Below are positions 1 to 5,557 of a stretch of 5,557 nt of DNA, one piece after another (the stretch's first letter is position 1; each line of letters starts with the position of its first letter). This stretch comes from Asaia bogorensis (GTDB lineage Bacteria > Pseudomonadota > Alphaproteobacteria > Acetobacterales > Acetobacteraceae): NCBI GenBank assembly GCA_945886995.1, contig CAMCZJ010000198.1:1-5557 (forward strand), in the 5' to 3' direction. Both the position numbers and the translations under genes were made by a program. Below the pieces are notes generated by a model, which saw nothing but the letters and a program-made list of their open reading frames with translations, was not told the origin of the DNA and ran no database searches.

Positions 1-3000
1 ACCAGGCGTTCCACCTTGCGCCGTGCCTTGTCTTCCGCAATGTCCGAAAGTTCTTCCGGTGCCGGCGGCAATTCCGCGCCTTCCCCCAGGCGTTCGGCAA
101 TGCGCGCAGCAACAGCGGCTGAGGCGGTCTCCGCCGCTTCCGTCGCGGCTTGGGCGCGCACTTGTTCTTCACGCGCCAGCGCAAAGCCCGTGTCAGCGCT
201 ACGTCGCGCTTGGCTGCCCTCACTCACGCGCCGTTCGGCAGCAGTCAGGGAAGCTGAAGCGGCAGCATGGGTTTCGCTCGCTTGTTCCAGCAAGCGCGCG
301 GCTTCGTCGCGCCGCAGCGCTGCGGCTTCCGGCGCGGCGGCCAGCGCCTCACGCTCGGCTTCCGCTTCCGCGTCGCGCCGGCGCAGATCAGCGACGCGGG
401 CCGAGGCATCTTCGGCGCGTGCGGCCCAAAGGCTTGCTTCATTGGCAAGGCTGGCGCGGCGGGCCGTGATGGAGCCTGCCTCAGCCGCCAAGGCGCCTTG
501 CGCATCGCGTGCGGCGGCTTCATTGCCGCGCTGCTCGGCCAAATTGGCGCGCGCTGCCTCAACCATTTCGCGCAGTTGCAGGAGGTCCGGCGCAACTTCG
601 CGCGCTTGCGCCGCGCTGGCCTGCATGGCGTCGGCTTCGGCAAGCTCGGCGCCGATGCGTTCCAATTGCGGGGCAAGTGCGGCGAGCCGGTTTTCCACCT
701 CAGACGCACGGTTCAGCAGCGCGGCCTGACGCTGGCGCGATTCCGCCAGCGCCATCTCCGCCTGCCGGCGTGCCTCACGCGCATTGGCCTCAGCATTGCG
801 CGCCTCGGCTTCTGCGCGGCCTGCCGCTTGTTCTGATTGGCGCAGCAGCAGGATATCGGGGCGCGTGGTGTAAAGTGCCTCGGCCTCGGCCCGCGCGGCA
901 TCGGCCCCCGCACGTTCTTCAGCCAGTCGCGCCAATTGCGGTTCAAGGGCAGCGATGCGGGTTTCAGCGCGCGCATCGCGTGCGGCCAATTCACCTTCTG
1001 CCCTGCGCGCGGCAGATGCTGCGACTTCGGCGGCGCTACGTGCGTTGCGCGCGGCGGCTTCGGCGCTGGCGGCTTCCGCTTCGGCAGCTTCGGCGGCGAT
1101 GCGCGCGGCTTCCGCTTCCGCTGCCGCCACTTCGGCCTGATCCAGCCGCGCTTCAGCCGCGCGTAGTGCATTGCGTTGCGCCAGCCGCACGGCACCCGGC
1201 GTGGGCGCGCCGGCGTGATGCGTATGGCCATCCCAGCGCCAGACAGCGCCTTCTTCCGTCACCAAAGCCTGACCAGGGCGCAGCCCCGCTTGCAGCGCGG
1301 CACCATCCATGCCGCGCGCGAGCAAGCCCACTTGCGAAAGCGCACGCGCCAAAGCCGCCGGCGCTTCCACCAGGCGAGACAAAGGCACCGCGCCATCAGG
1401 CAAAGCTTGCGCGACAGCAAGCGGCGGCAGGTTGCGCCAATGCCGCGCGGCAGAGGCATCGGCTGGGCTTTCCAAAGCCTCACCCAGGGCAGCGCCAAGC
1501 GCGGCTTCAAGGCCGGGCGGCACGCGCACCTGATCAAGGATGGGCTGGGCGGATGCTGTGCCGCGCGCTTCCAATACTTCCGTCAGCGCCGCCACTTCAG
1601 CGGCAATGCGCGCGCGCGCGGCGCCTATTTCGGCGGCATTGCGGCGCGCCTGCACCAAGGCTTCAGTCGCCGCAGCGCGTGTTGCTTCCGCTTCGCGAAG
1701 CCGCGCGGCACTTTCGGTCAGGGTGGCTTCGGCCTGTTGGGCGGAAGACAGCGCGGCATCACGCGCAGCCTCCGGAATACGCTCGGCCAAAGCGGCGTCA
1801 CGTTCGGCAGAAAGCGCGGCATATTGCGCGACAATGCGCCTGTGGTGTTCATCAGCGGCGCGCAAGGCAGTTTCGCGGCGCGCGGCTTCGGCGCTGGCTT
1901 CCTCAGCGGTGCGACGCGCTTCGGCATGTTTGGCAACGGCTTCAGTGCGCGCGCCCTCAGCCTGTTCCAAAGCCTCACGCGCGGCAGCAAAACCCGCTTC
2001 GGATTGCGCGACATGCTGGGCGGCGGCTTGCTTCTCCGCCTCCGTCACCGCGCGTGCCTCTGCGGCATCACGATCAGCGCTCAACGCCGCATGGGCTTCG
2101 CGCGCGCGGCGGAGCCGTGTTTCGGCAGCGGCCAATTCCGCTTCGGCAGCCTGCAATTGCGCGGCACCGGCGGCGGCGGCTTCGGTGGCCTGATTGGCAG
2201 CGCGTTCCGCCTCGCGCACCGTTTCAATCGCATCGGCCAAAGCGGCGGCGGCAGCTTCGCGCCGTGCGGGCAGGGCGGCTTCGCGTTCAACCAGGCTTGC
2301 ATCTTCTGCGGTGATGCGCGCGCGTGCGGCATCGGCATCCTGCGCCAGAGCCTCAGCATGCGACAGATCCTGGCGGAGTTCCGCAAGCCGCGCTTCGGCG
2401 GCTTCAAGTGCGGCGCGGGCGCGGCTTTCTTCGGCTTCCATGCCCTCCGCTTCAACGCGACGGCGTTCCAAGGCGGTGCGCGCGGCAGCTTCATCGGCGC
2501 GCGGCGCGGCAAGCCCCTGTTCGGCTTCATGCAAGGTAATCGCGGCGGCTTCGGCTTCCTGTTCCGCCGCGCTGGTGGCGCTGCGCGCGGATGCCAGCGC
2601 GGTTGCGGCGGCAGACAGAGCGGTATTGGCGCGTGCGGCGAGCAGCGCGAGCCATTCGCCTTCCGCCTGCCGCACCAGGCCCGAGATATTGCGATAGCGA
2701 TTGGCCTGGCGCGCCTGGCGTTGCAGCCCCTGGCGCTGTGCATCCAATTGGCCGAGCAAATCTTCGGCGCGCGACAGATTGGTTTCCGCCTGACGCAGCT
2801 TCAATTCCGCTTCGTGGCGCCGTGCGCGCAGCCCGGCAATGCCGGCGGCTTCTTCCAAAACGCCGCGCCGGTCATCGGGCTTGGCCTGAATCAACGCGGC
2901 AACACGGCCCTGGCTGACAAGGGCTGAGGACCGCGCGCCGGAACCGATATCGGCGAACATGGTCTGCACATCACGCGCGCGCAATTCCTTGCCGTTGACA

Positions 3001-3455
3001 CGGAAATTGCTGCCTTCCCCGCGCGAAATCCGGCGCGTCACTTCCAATTCGGCGATATCGTGATTGGGTGCCGGCGCCAGCCCTGCGGCATCTTCCAGAA
3101 ACAGCATCACTTCCGCGACATTGCGGCCTGGGCGTGTTGCGGTGCCGGCAAAAATCACATCATCCATTTCGCCGCCGCGCATTGCCTTGGGCGAGGTTTC
3201 CCCCATGGCCCAGCGCAGCGCTTCAACAACATTGGACTTGCCGCAGCCATTGGGCCCGACAATGCCAGTCAGCCCCGGCAGCACTTCAACTGAAGTGGCT
3301 TCCGCGAAGGATTTGAAGCCGGCGATCCGGATACGCGACAGCTTGGCATTATGCGCGGCACGCGCCTGGTCTTCGCTGCGCGCGGGCTCGGTCACGTCAG
3401 CTTCGGGCGTGCTGACTTCCGCTTCGGCCGCGGCGGGGGGGATCGCTTCTTCCAT
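1..3455 (-). CDS. smc: Chromosome segregation ATPase SMC, C-terminus beyond left edge
   Basis: SMC is the ATPase core of bacterial condensin; with ScpA and ScpB it compacts and separates replicated chromosomes. One unbroken frame gives 1151 residues without reaching a stop. Residues 1-39 form a low-complexity acidic, Ala/Pro-rich tail. The N-terminal head follows, with the LSRIRIAGFKSF strand (39-50), Walker A GPNGCGKSN (67-75, Lys73) and the Q-loop region around VSQGRVAALIQ (180-190). A first coiled arm spans about 208-635, the hinge about 636-755, and a second arm runs from 756 to the edge, ending in KVERL, just where the family normally continues into a GPVNLRA-type motif. The signature LSGGE motif, Walker B and C-terminal head are therefore outside the window. 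The ATG shares one base with the preceding stop; the nearest purine run, GGGAAG, is 13 nt away, so translation is probably coupled. The next in-frame ATG (Met84) falls after Walker A. Cys71 is the only cysteine seen. Confidence 0.97.
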   Translation of the reverse strand, partial: MEEAIPPAAAEAEVSTPEADVTEPARSEDQARAAHNAKLSRIRIAGFKSFAEATSVEVLPGLTGIVGPNGCGKSNVVEALRWAMGETSPKAMRGGEMDDVIFAGTATRPGRNVAEVMLFLEDAAGLAPAPNHDIAELEVTRRISRGEGSNFRVNGKELRARDVQTMFADIGSGARSSALVSQGRVAALIQAKPDDRRGVLEEAAGIAGLRARRHEAELKLRQAETNLSRAEDLLGQLDAQRQGLQRQARQANRYRNISGLVRQAEGEWLALLAARANTALSAAATALASARSATSAAEQEAEAAAITLHEAEQGLAAPRADEAAARTALERRRVEAEGMEAEESRARAALEAAEARLAELRQDLSHAEALAQDADAARARITAEDASLVEREAALPARREAAAAALADAIETVREAERAANQATEAAAAGAAQLQAAEAELAAAETRLRRAREAHAALSADRDAAEARAVTEAEKQAAAQHVAQSEAGFAAAREALEQAEGARTEAVAKHAEARRTAEEASAEAARRETALRAADEHHRRIVAQYAALSAERDAALAERIPEAARDAALSSAQQAEATLTESAARLREAEATRAAATEALVQARRNAAEIGAARARIAAEVAALTEVLEARGTASAQPILDQVRVPPGLEAALGAALGEALESPADASAARHWRNLPPLAVAQALPDGAVPLSRLVEAPAALARALSQVGLLARGMDGAALQAGLRPGQALVTEEGAVWRWDGHTHHAGAPTPGAVRLAQRNALRAAEARLDQAEVAAAEAEAARIAAEAAEAEAASAEAAARNARSAAEVAASAARRAEGELAARDARAETRIAALEPQLARLAEERAGADAARAEAEALYTTRPDILLLRQSEQAAGRAEAEARNAEANAREARRQAEMALAESRQRQAALLNRASEVENRLAALAPQLERIGAELAEADAMQASAAQAREVAPDLLQLREMVEAARANLAEQRGNEAAARDAQGALAAEAGSITARRASLANEASLWAARAEDASARVADLRRRDAEAEAEREALAAAPEAAALRRDEAARLLEQASETHAAASASLTAAERRVSEGSQARRSADTGFALAREEQVRAQAATEAAETASAAVAARIAERLGEGAELPPAPEELSDIAEDKARRKVERL
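501..959 (-). repeat. 90-residue-spaced internal repeat pair in the C-terminal SMC arm
   Basis: SMC residues 833-895 (bases 771-959) and 923-985 (bases 501-689) align without gaps, again at a shift of exactly 90 residues. I count 30 identities in 63, and 20 in the first 41. Non-alanine anchors keep identical spacing: RxAAL-x-PQL at the start and PD[IL]LxLR 33 residues later (PDILLLR at 866-872, PDLLQLR at 956-962). This makes composition alone a poor explanation. A possible degenerate third copy of the PD motif is PEAAALR at 1042-1048, spaced by 86. The shared 90-residue spacing with the N-terminal arm suggests matched modules in the two antiparallel strands of the coil. Confidence 0.6.
1677..2144 (-). 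repeat. 90-residue-spaced internal repeat pair in the N-terminal SMC arm
   Basis: SMC residues 438-503 (bases 1947-2144) and 528-593 (bases 1677-1874) align without gaps at a shift of 90 residues (270 bp). Over residues 456-503 against 546-593 I count 21 identities in 48, concentrated in a block reading AALSADRDAA in one copy and AALSAERDAA in the other. Just upstream an L.AA[ED]...RR pattern is also shared. Synonymous codons differ (for example Ser and Leu within the block), so the similarity is at protein level and old. Alanine richness raises chance identity, so this is a hand-found candidate repeat. A weaker, gapped third copy may start near residue 366. Confidence 0.5.
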
Positions 3456-4150
3456 CACCGGGGGGTTGCTTCCCGCACCGCGGCTTCAAAGCGTTCAAAG
3501 GAAATCGCGCCAGGCAGTTTCTGCGTGCCAATGATGAAGGTGGGGGTGGCGCTTACCTGATGTTCGGCTTCGCCCTTCTGCCGCGCTTCCAGAATGGCGC
3601 GCGCCAGCCCATCATCCGCCCAGGCGGCGTTGAAGGCATCAGCGCCCATGCCGGCCAGTGCGGCAATCTTGGCAATTTCCGCCTTGTGATCCACGCCGCG
3701 CGTATAGGCCCAGCGATCCTGTGTCGCGAAAAGTGCGGAGATGAAAGGTTCATAGCGATCAGGCGGGAAGCTGCGTGCGACAGCATGGGCGCGGAGCGCG
3801 ATTTCATCCAACGGGAAATCGCGAAACACCATGCGCACGCGCCCGGTTTCCACCAATTCCCGCTTCACTCGTGGCCAGGTATCGCGGTGAAAAGCGCCGC
3901 AATGGCTGCAGGTGAGGGAGAAATACTCAATCGCCGTCACAGGCGCATCGGCCCGGCCAAGGCTGCGTTCATCCAAGCCGCCGGCAGCAGAGGCCGGGCG
4001 CGGCTGCGCGGGGGGCTGTGCTGGGGCAGGGGCCGGTGCTGGCGCGGTCACGACCGGCGCTGGCGGCGCTGCCAGCCATCGCCACGCCGCGAACCCGCCG
4101 CCCAAAACCACAATAGCCGCGCCACCCAACAGCAAACGACGATCAGGCAT
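3455..4150 (-). CDS. DsbA-family thiol-disulfide oxidoreductase, membrane-anchored or exported
   Basis: A 231-residue thioredoxin-fold protein of the DsbA-like (Thioredoxin_4) group, expected to make or rearrange disulfides outside the cytoplasm. The N-terminus has Arg4-Arg5 followed by a hydrophobic stretch (about 6-28), a signal anchor or signal peptide; the RRLLLGG start is only loosely Tat-like. An Ala/Pro linker follows (about 29-57), then the catalytic domain with the redox motif CSHC (Cys81, Cys84) after a YFSLT strand. A helical insert lies around 117-190, and the cis-proline loop is SATPTF (Pro203). The ATG at 4150 is chosen because AAGGAGAG (4164-4157) sits directly before it and the signal segment begins there; the frame is open 97 codons further up, but that stretch lacks family features and overlaps dciA. 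The stop shares one base with the smc start. The partner reductase or oxidase and the substrates cannot be told from here. Confidence 0.92.
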   Translation of the reverse strand: MPDRRLLLGGAAIVVLGGGFAAWRWLAAPPAPVVTAPAPAPAPAQPPAQPRPASAAGGLDERSLGRADAPVTAIEYFSLTCSHCGAFHRDTWPRVKRELVETGRVRMVFRDFPLDEIALRAHAVARSFPPDRYEPFISALFATQDRWAYTRGVDHKAEIAKIAALAGMGADAFNAAWADDGLARAILEARQKGEAEHQVSATPTFIIGTQKLPGAISFERFEAAVREATPR

Positions 4151-4235
4151 CAATTTCTCTCCTTCGGACCCGGCGCGCCTTTTCGGGGGGAAGCGCCCGG
4201 GCCGATCTGACTGGCAAGGGGCGACTCGGCCCCCT
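4151..4235 (-). other. 85-bp spacer between dciA and the DsbA-like gene
   Basis: The longest non-coding stretch in the window. On the minus strand it holds an AAGGGG/CCCCTT inverted repeat (arms 4231-4236 and 4216-4221, loop of 9), which begins at the last base of the dciA stop codon. A second, bulged GC stem can form from arms at 4193-4201 and 4169-4176, just before the ribosome binding site. Neither is followed by a T-run, so they do not look like a classical intrinsic terminator; they could modulate read-through or protect the mRNA. I see no convincing promoter, and co-transcription across the spacer is likely. Confidence 0.35.
4157..4164 (-). promoter_or_regulatory. Shine-Dalgarno site of the DsbA-like gene
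   Basis: AAGGAGAG on the minus strand, six bases before the ATG at 4150. It is the strongest ribosome binding site in the window and fixes the start of the DsbA-like gene against the longer upstream reading frame. Confidence 0.85.
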
Positions 4236-4706
4236 TCAGCCTTGTTTTCGATAGACGCCGCGCGCCAATCTTTCCAGCGCCTCACGCAAATCCCCTGTGG
4301 GTAACCCTTCCAAGGCGGTCGCGACTCGGGCGGGCAGCGCCACGGGGCGGGGCGGCAGGGCGGGTTTGCTGCTGCTGCGTGCCGGCGCCGCCCCCTGGAC
4401 AAAGCGGAGCCGCTCCACCGCCACACGCCCCAGCCCGCCATTGATCCGGGCCATCAACTCGGGCGCCAAATGGCTGAGTTCCAGGGCAATCGGCCCTGAA
4501 CAGGCGATGGTGAGGCTGCCGGAAGTCAACCGCAGCGGCTGGGTCACGGCGGCCAAAGCCGGGCCGACCAAGGCCGGCCAATCCGCCATGATCTGCGCGG
4601 CGGCGGGGCTCTTGCGTTTGAAGGCCGGGCGCGTCAGGGCTGGAATCAGGGCGCCGAGAGGTCTTGGCCCCCCGAAAAACCGCCTTTCATCCTCATTCCG
4701 GGACAT
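4236..4706 (-). CDS. dciA: DciA-like DUF721 protein, replicative helicase loading factor
   Basis: A 156-residue protein of the DUF721 (PF05258) family, whose characterised members are DciA. These assist loading of the replicative helicase DnaB in bacteria lacking phage-derived DnaC or DnaI. The visible features are an N-terminal segment PRPLGALIPALTRPAF (14-29), Trp43 in the ADWPALVGP block, a GSLTIACSGPIALELSHL strand-helix unit (63-80) and ARINGGLGRVAVERLRFVQ (86-104). This is the KH-like order expected for the family. A Pro/Ser/Ala linker (about 106-126) leads to a C-terminal helical piece (128-152). The ATG at 4706 has GGAAGGGGG (4724-4716) nine bases upstream. An in-frame ATG further up at 4841 would overlap mutY by over 130 bp with no family similarity. 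It heads the leftward gene cluster. Helicase interaction is inferred from the family. Confidence 0.85.
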   Translation of the reverse strand: MSRNEDERRFFGGPRPLGALIPALTRPAFKRKSPAAAQIMADWPALVGPALAAVTQPLRLTSGSLTIACSGPIALELSHLAPELMARINGGLGRVAVERLRFVQGAAPARSSSKPALPPRPVALPARVATALEGLPTGDLREALERLARGVYRKQG

Positions 4707-4724
4707 GCCGTGAAACCCCCTTCC
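4698..4724. promoter_or_regulatory. Back-to-back start region of dciA and mutY
   Basis: The dciA ATG (4706-4704, minus) and the mutY GTG (4710-4712, plus) are separated by three bases. The dciA ribosome binding site GGAAGGGGG (4724-4716) therefore lies inside the first mutY codons, while the upstream side of mutY offers only a weak GGGA (4700-4703), inside dciA. Promoters for each gene must lie within the other's coding sequence. I could not identify convincing -35/-10 pairs; a CTTGGC at 4663-4668 is a possible but unsupported -35 for mutY. Confidence 0.5.
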
Positions 4725-5557
4725 GCCGCCGATCTGCTGCACTGGTATGACAGGCACCGCCGCATCCTGCCATGGCGCGCCCCGCCGGGGGAGCGTGCAG
4801 CGCCATATCATGTGTGGCTTTCGGAGATCATGTTGCAACAAACAACCGTGGCAACGGTAGGGCCGCGCTTTTCACGTTTTCTGGCGCGCTTCCCGGATTT
4901 GGCCGCTTTGGCGCATGCACCGTGGGGGGATGTGGCGGCGGAATGGGCCGGGCTTGGCTATTATGCCCGGGCGCGGAACCTGCACGCGGCGGCGCAAGAA
5001 ATCCTGGCTTTGGGCGGATTTCCTGAAACGCGCGCGGGCCTGGCGGCCCTGCCTGGCATTGGCCCCTATACCGCCGCCGCCATCGCCGCCATTGCCTTCA
5101 ATGCGCCCGTGGTGCCGCTGGATGGCAATGTGGAACGCGTCACCGCGCGGATTTTCGCGGTGGAGGAAGCGCTGCCCGGCGCCAAGCCCCGGCTTGATGC
5201 GCTCGCTCAAGGATTTCTGGCCGATCAGGCCGCCCGAGCCCGACCCGGCGATTTCACCCAGGCCTTGTTTGATCTGGGGGCGGGGATTTGCACGCCGCGC
5301 AAGCCTGCCTGTGCGCTTTGCCCCTGGCAGAAGACCTGTCAGGCGCAAAAACTTGGCCTCACGGAAGCCCTGCCGCGCAAGGCGCCAAAGCCTGAGCGCC
5401 CGACGCGCCATGGCGTGCATTTTCTGCTGACGGATGCAGAGGGCCAGGTTTGGCTAAGGCGCCGCCCGCCGCGTGGGCTATTGGGTGGGATGCTGGAAAT
5501 CCCTGGCACTTCCTGGCGGGATGCCGCATGGATGGAAGCCGAGGCACTGGCCGAAGC
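4710..5557 (+). CDS. mutY: Adenine DNA glycosylase MutY, C-terminus beyond right edge
   Basis: MutY removes adenine mispaired with 8-oxoguanine, the final guard in the GO repair pathway. The 282 residues present cover the whole catalytic domain and the beginning of the C-terminal NUDIX-like 8-oxoG recognition domain. Seen in order: LPWR (20-23), WLSEIMLQQT (36-45) with catalytic Glu39, GLGYYARARNL (81-91), the helix-hairpin-helix LPGIGPYTAAAIAA (114-127), PLDGNVERV (136-144) with catalytic Asp138, and the iron-sulfur cluster ligands Cys194, Cys201, Cys204 and Cys210 in the canonical C-x6-C-x2-C-x5-C spacing. The C-terminal domain starts near 234 and shows RPPRGLLGGMLEIPG (252-266) before the edge. 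The GTG start fits the usual family N-terminus; an overlapping ATG at 4705 is in another frame and stops at once. All expected catalytic residues are present. Confidence 0.97.
   Translation, partial: MKPPSAADLLHWYDRHRRILPWRAPPGERAAPYHVWLSEIMLQQTTVATVGPRFSRFLARFPDLAALAHAPWGDVAAEWAGLGYYARARNLHAAAQEILALGGFPETRAGLAALPGIGPYTAAAIAAIAFNAPVVPLDGNVERVTARIFAVEEALPGAKPRLDALAQGFLADQAARARPGDFTQALFDLGAGICTPRKPACALCPWQKTCQAQKLGLTEALPRKAPKPERPTRHGVHFLLTDAEGQVWLRRRPPRGLLGGMLEIPGTSWRDAAWMEAEALAE

Noticed and set aside
1021..1140. Recurrent gcggcttcggc-like motifs, looking like a DNA repeat array
   Set aside because: These are Ala-Glu-Ala codons of the coiled coil in reverse complement. Spacing is irregular and follows the codons, so this is neither a CRISPR nor a satellite.
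1201..1559. SMC hinge considered as degenerate or disrupted
   Set aside because: It reads through in one frame and keeps the alphaproteobacterial style block LVTEEGAVWRWDG; the divergence from model SMC hinges looks lineage-typical.
509..2314. A 601-codon open frame on the plus strand
   Set aside because: It is antisense to the SMC coil. Its product is arginine/proline/alanine-rich with no domain, and the open frame arises from the GC-rich, repetitive codons of smc.
1176..2927. A 583-codon plus-strand open frame rich in Gly, Phe and Arg
   Set aside because: Also antisense to smc. The Phe/Gly/Arg pattern is simply the complement of repeated Glu (GAA) and Ala (GCC/GCG) codons; it is not an FG-repeat protein.
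3560..4210. 216-codon plus-strand open frame opposite the DsbA-like gene
   Set aside because: The opposite strand encodes a clear CSHC thioredoxin-fold protein with a ribosome binding site; this frame has no recognisable domain.
4151..4441. 97-codon upstream extension of the DsbA-like gene
   Set aside because: It overlaps dciA in another frame, has no family similarity, and a strong ribosome binding site plus a signal segment support the start at 4150.
4707..4841. 45-codon upstream extension of dciA
   Set aside because: It would run antisense through the conserved start of mutY and lacks DUF721 features; the ATG at 4706 has its own ribosome binding site.
4872..5420. 182-codon minus-strand open frame inside mutY
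   Set aside because: It is the antisense shadow of mutY, whose plus-strand frame carries every catalytic and iron-sulfur motif.

Overview
The window is GC-rich and looks like chromosomal housekeeping DNA from an alphaproteobacterium. The gene families, the gene order and the style of the SMC hinge (a LVTEEGAVWRWDG-type block) point to Rhodospirillales, perhaps Acetobacteraceae. That placement is inference from family resemblance, not a search result.

Layout: a leftward (minus-strand) cluster fills bases 1-4706 and reads, in transcription order, dciA (DUF721, 4706-4236), a DsbA-like thiol-disulfide protein with an N-terminal membrane segment (4150-3455), then smc (3455 to beyond base 1). A rightward gene, mutY, starts at 4710 and runs off the right edge. 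The dciA and mutY start codons are separated by only three bases. The dciA-dsbA gap is 85 bp. The dsbA stop codon and the smc start codon share one base. No RNA gene, mobile element, CRISPR array or prophage gene is visible.

Together the genes serve genome maintenance: DciA assists loading of the replicative helicase, SMC organises and segregates the replicated chromosome, and MutY removes adenine mispaired with 8-oxoguanine. The DsbA-like protein acts outside the cytoplasm and has no obvious functional link beyond its place in the operon.

No new multi-gene system is evident. The most interesting signal lies inside SMC. Its coiled-coil arms are long and very rich in alanine, with no lysine for 633 consecutive residues (510-1142). 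Both arms carry an internal similarity at exactly the same 90-residue spacing, which suggests that the long arms grew by duplication of a coiled-coil module.
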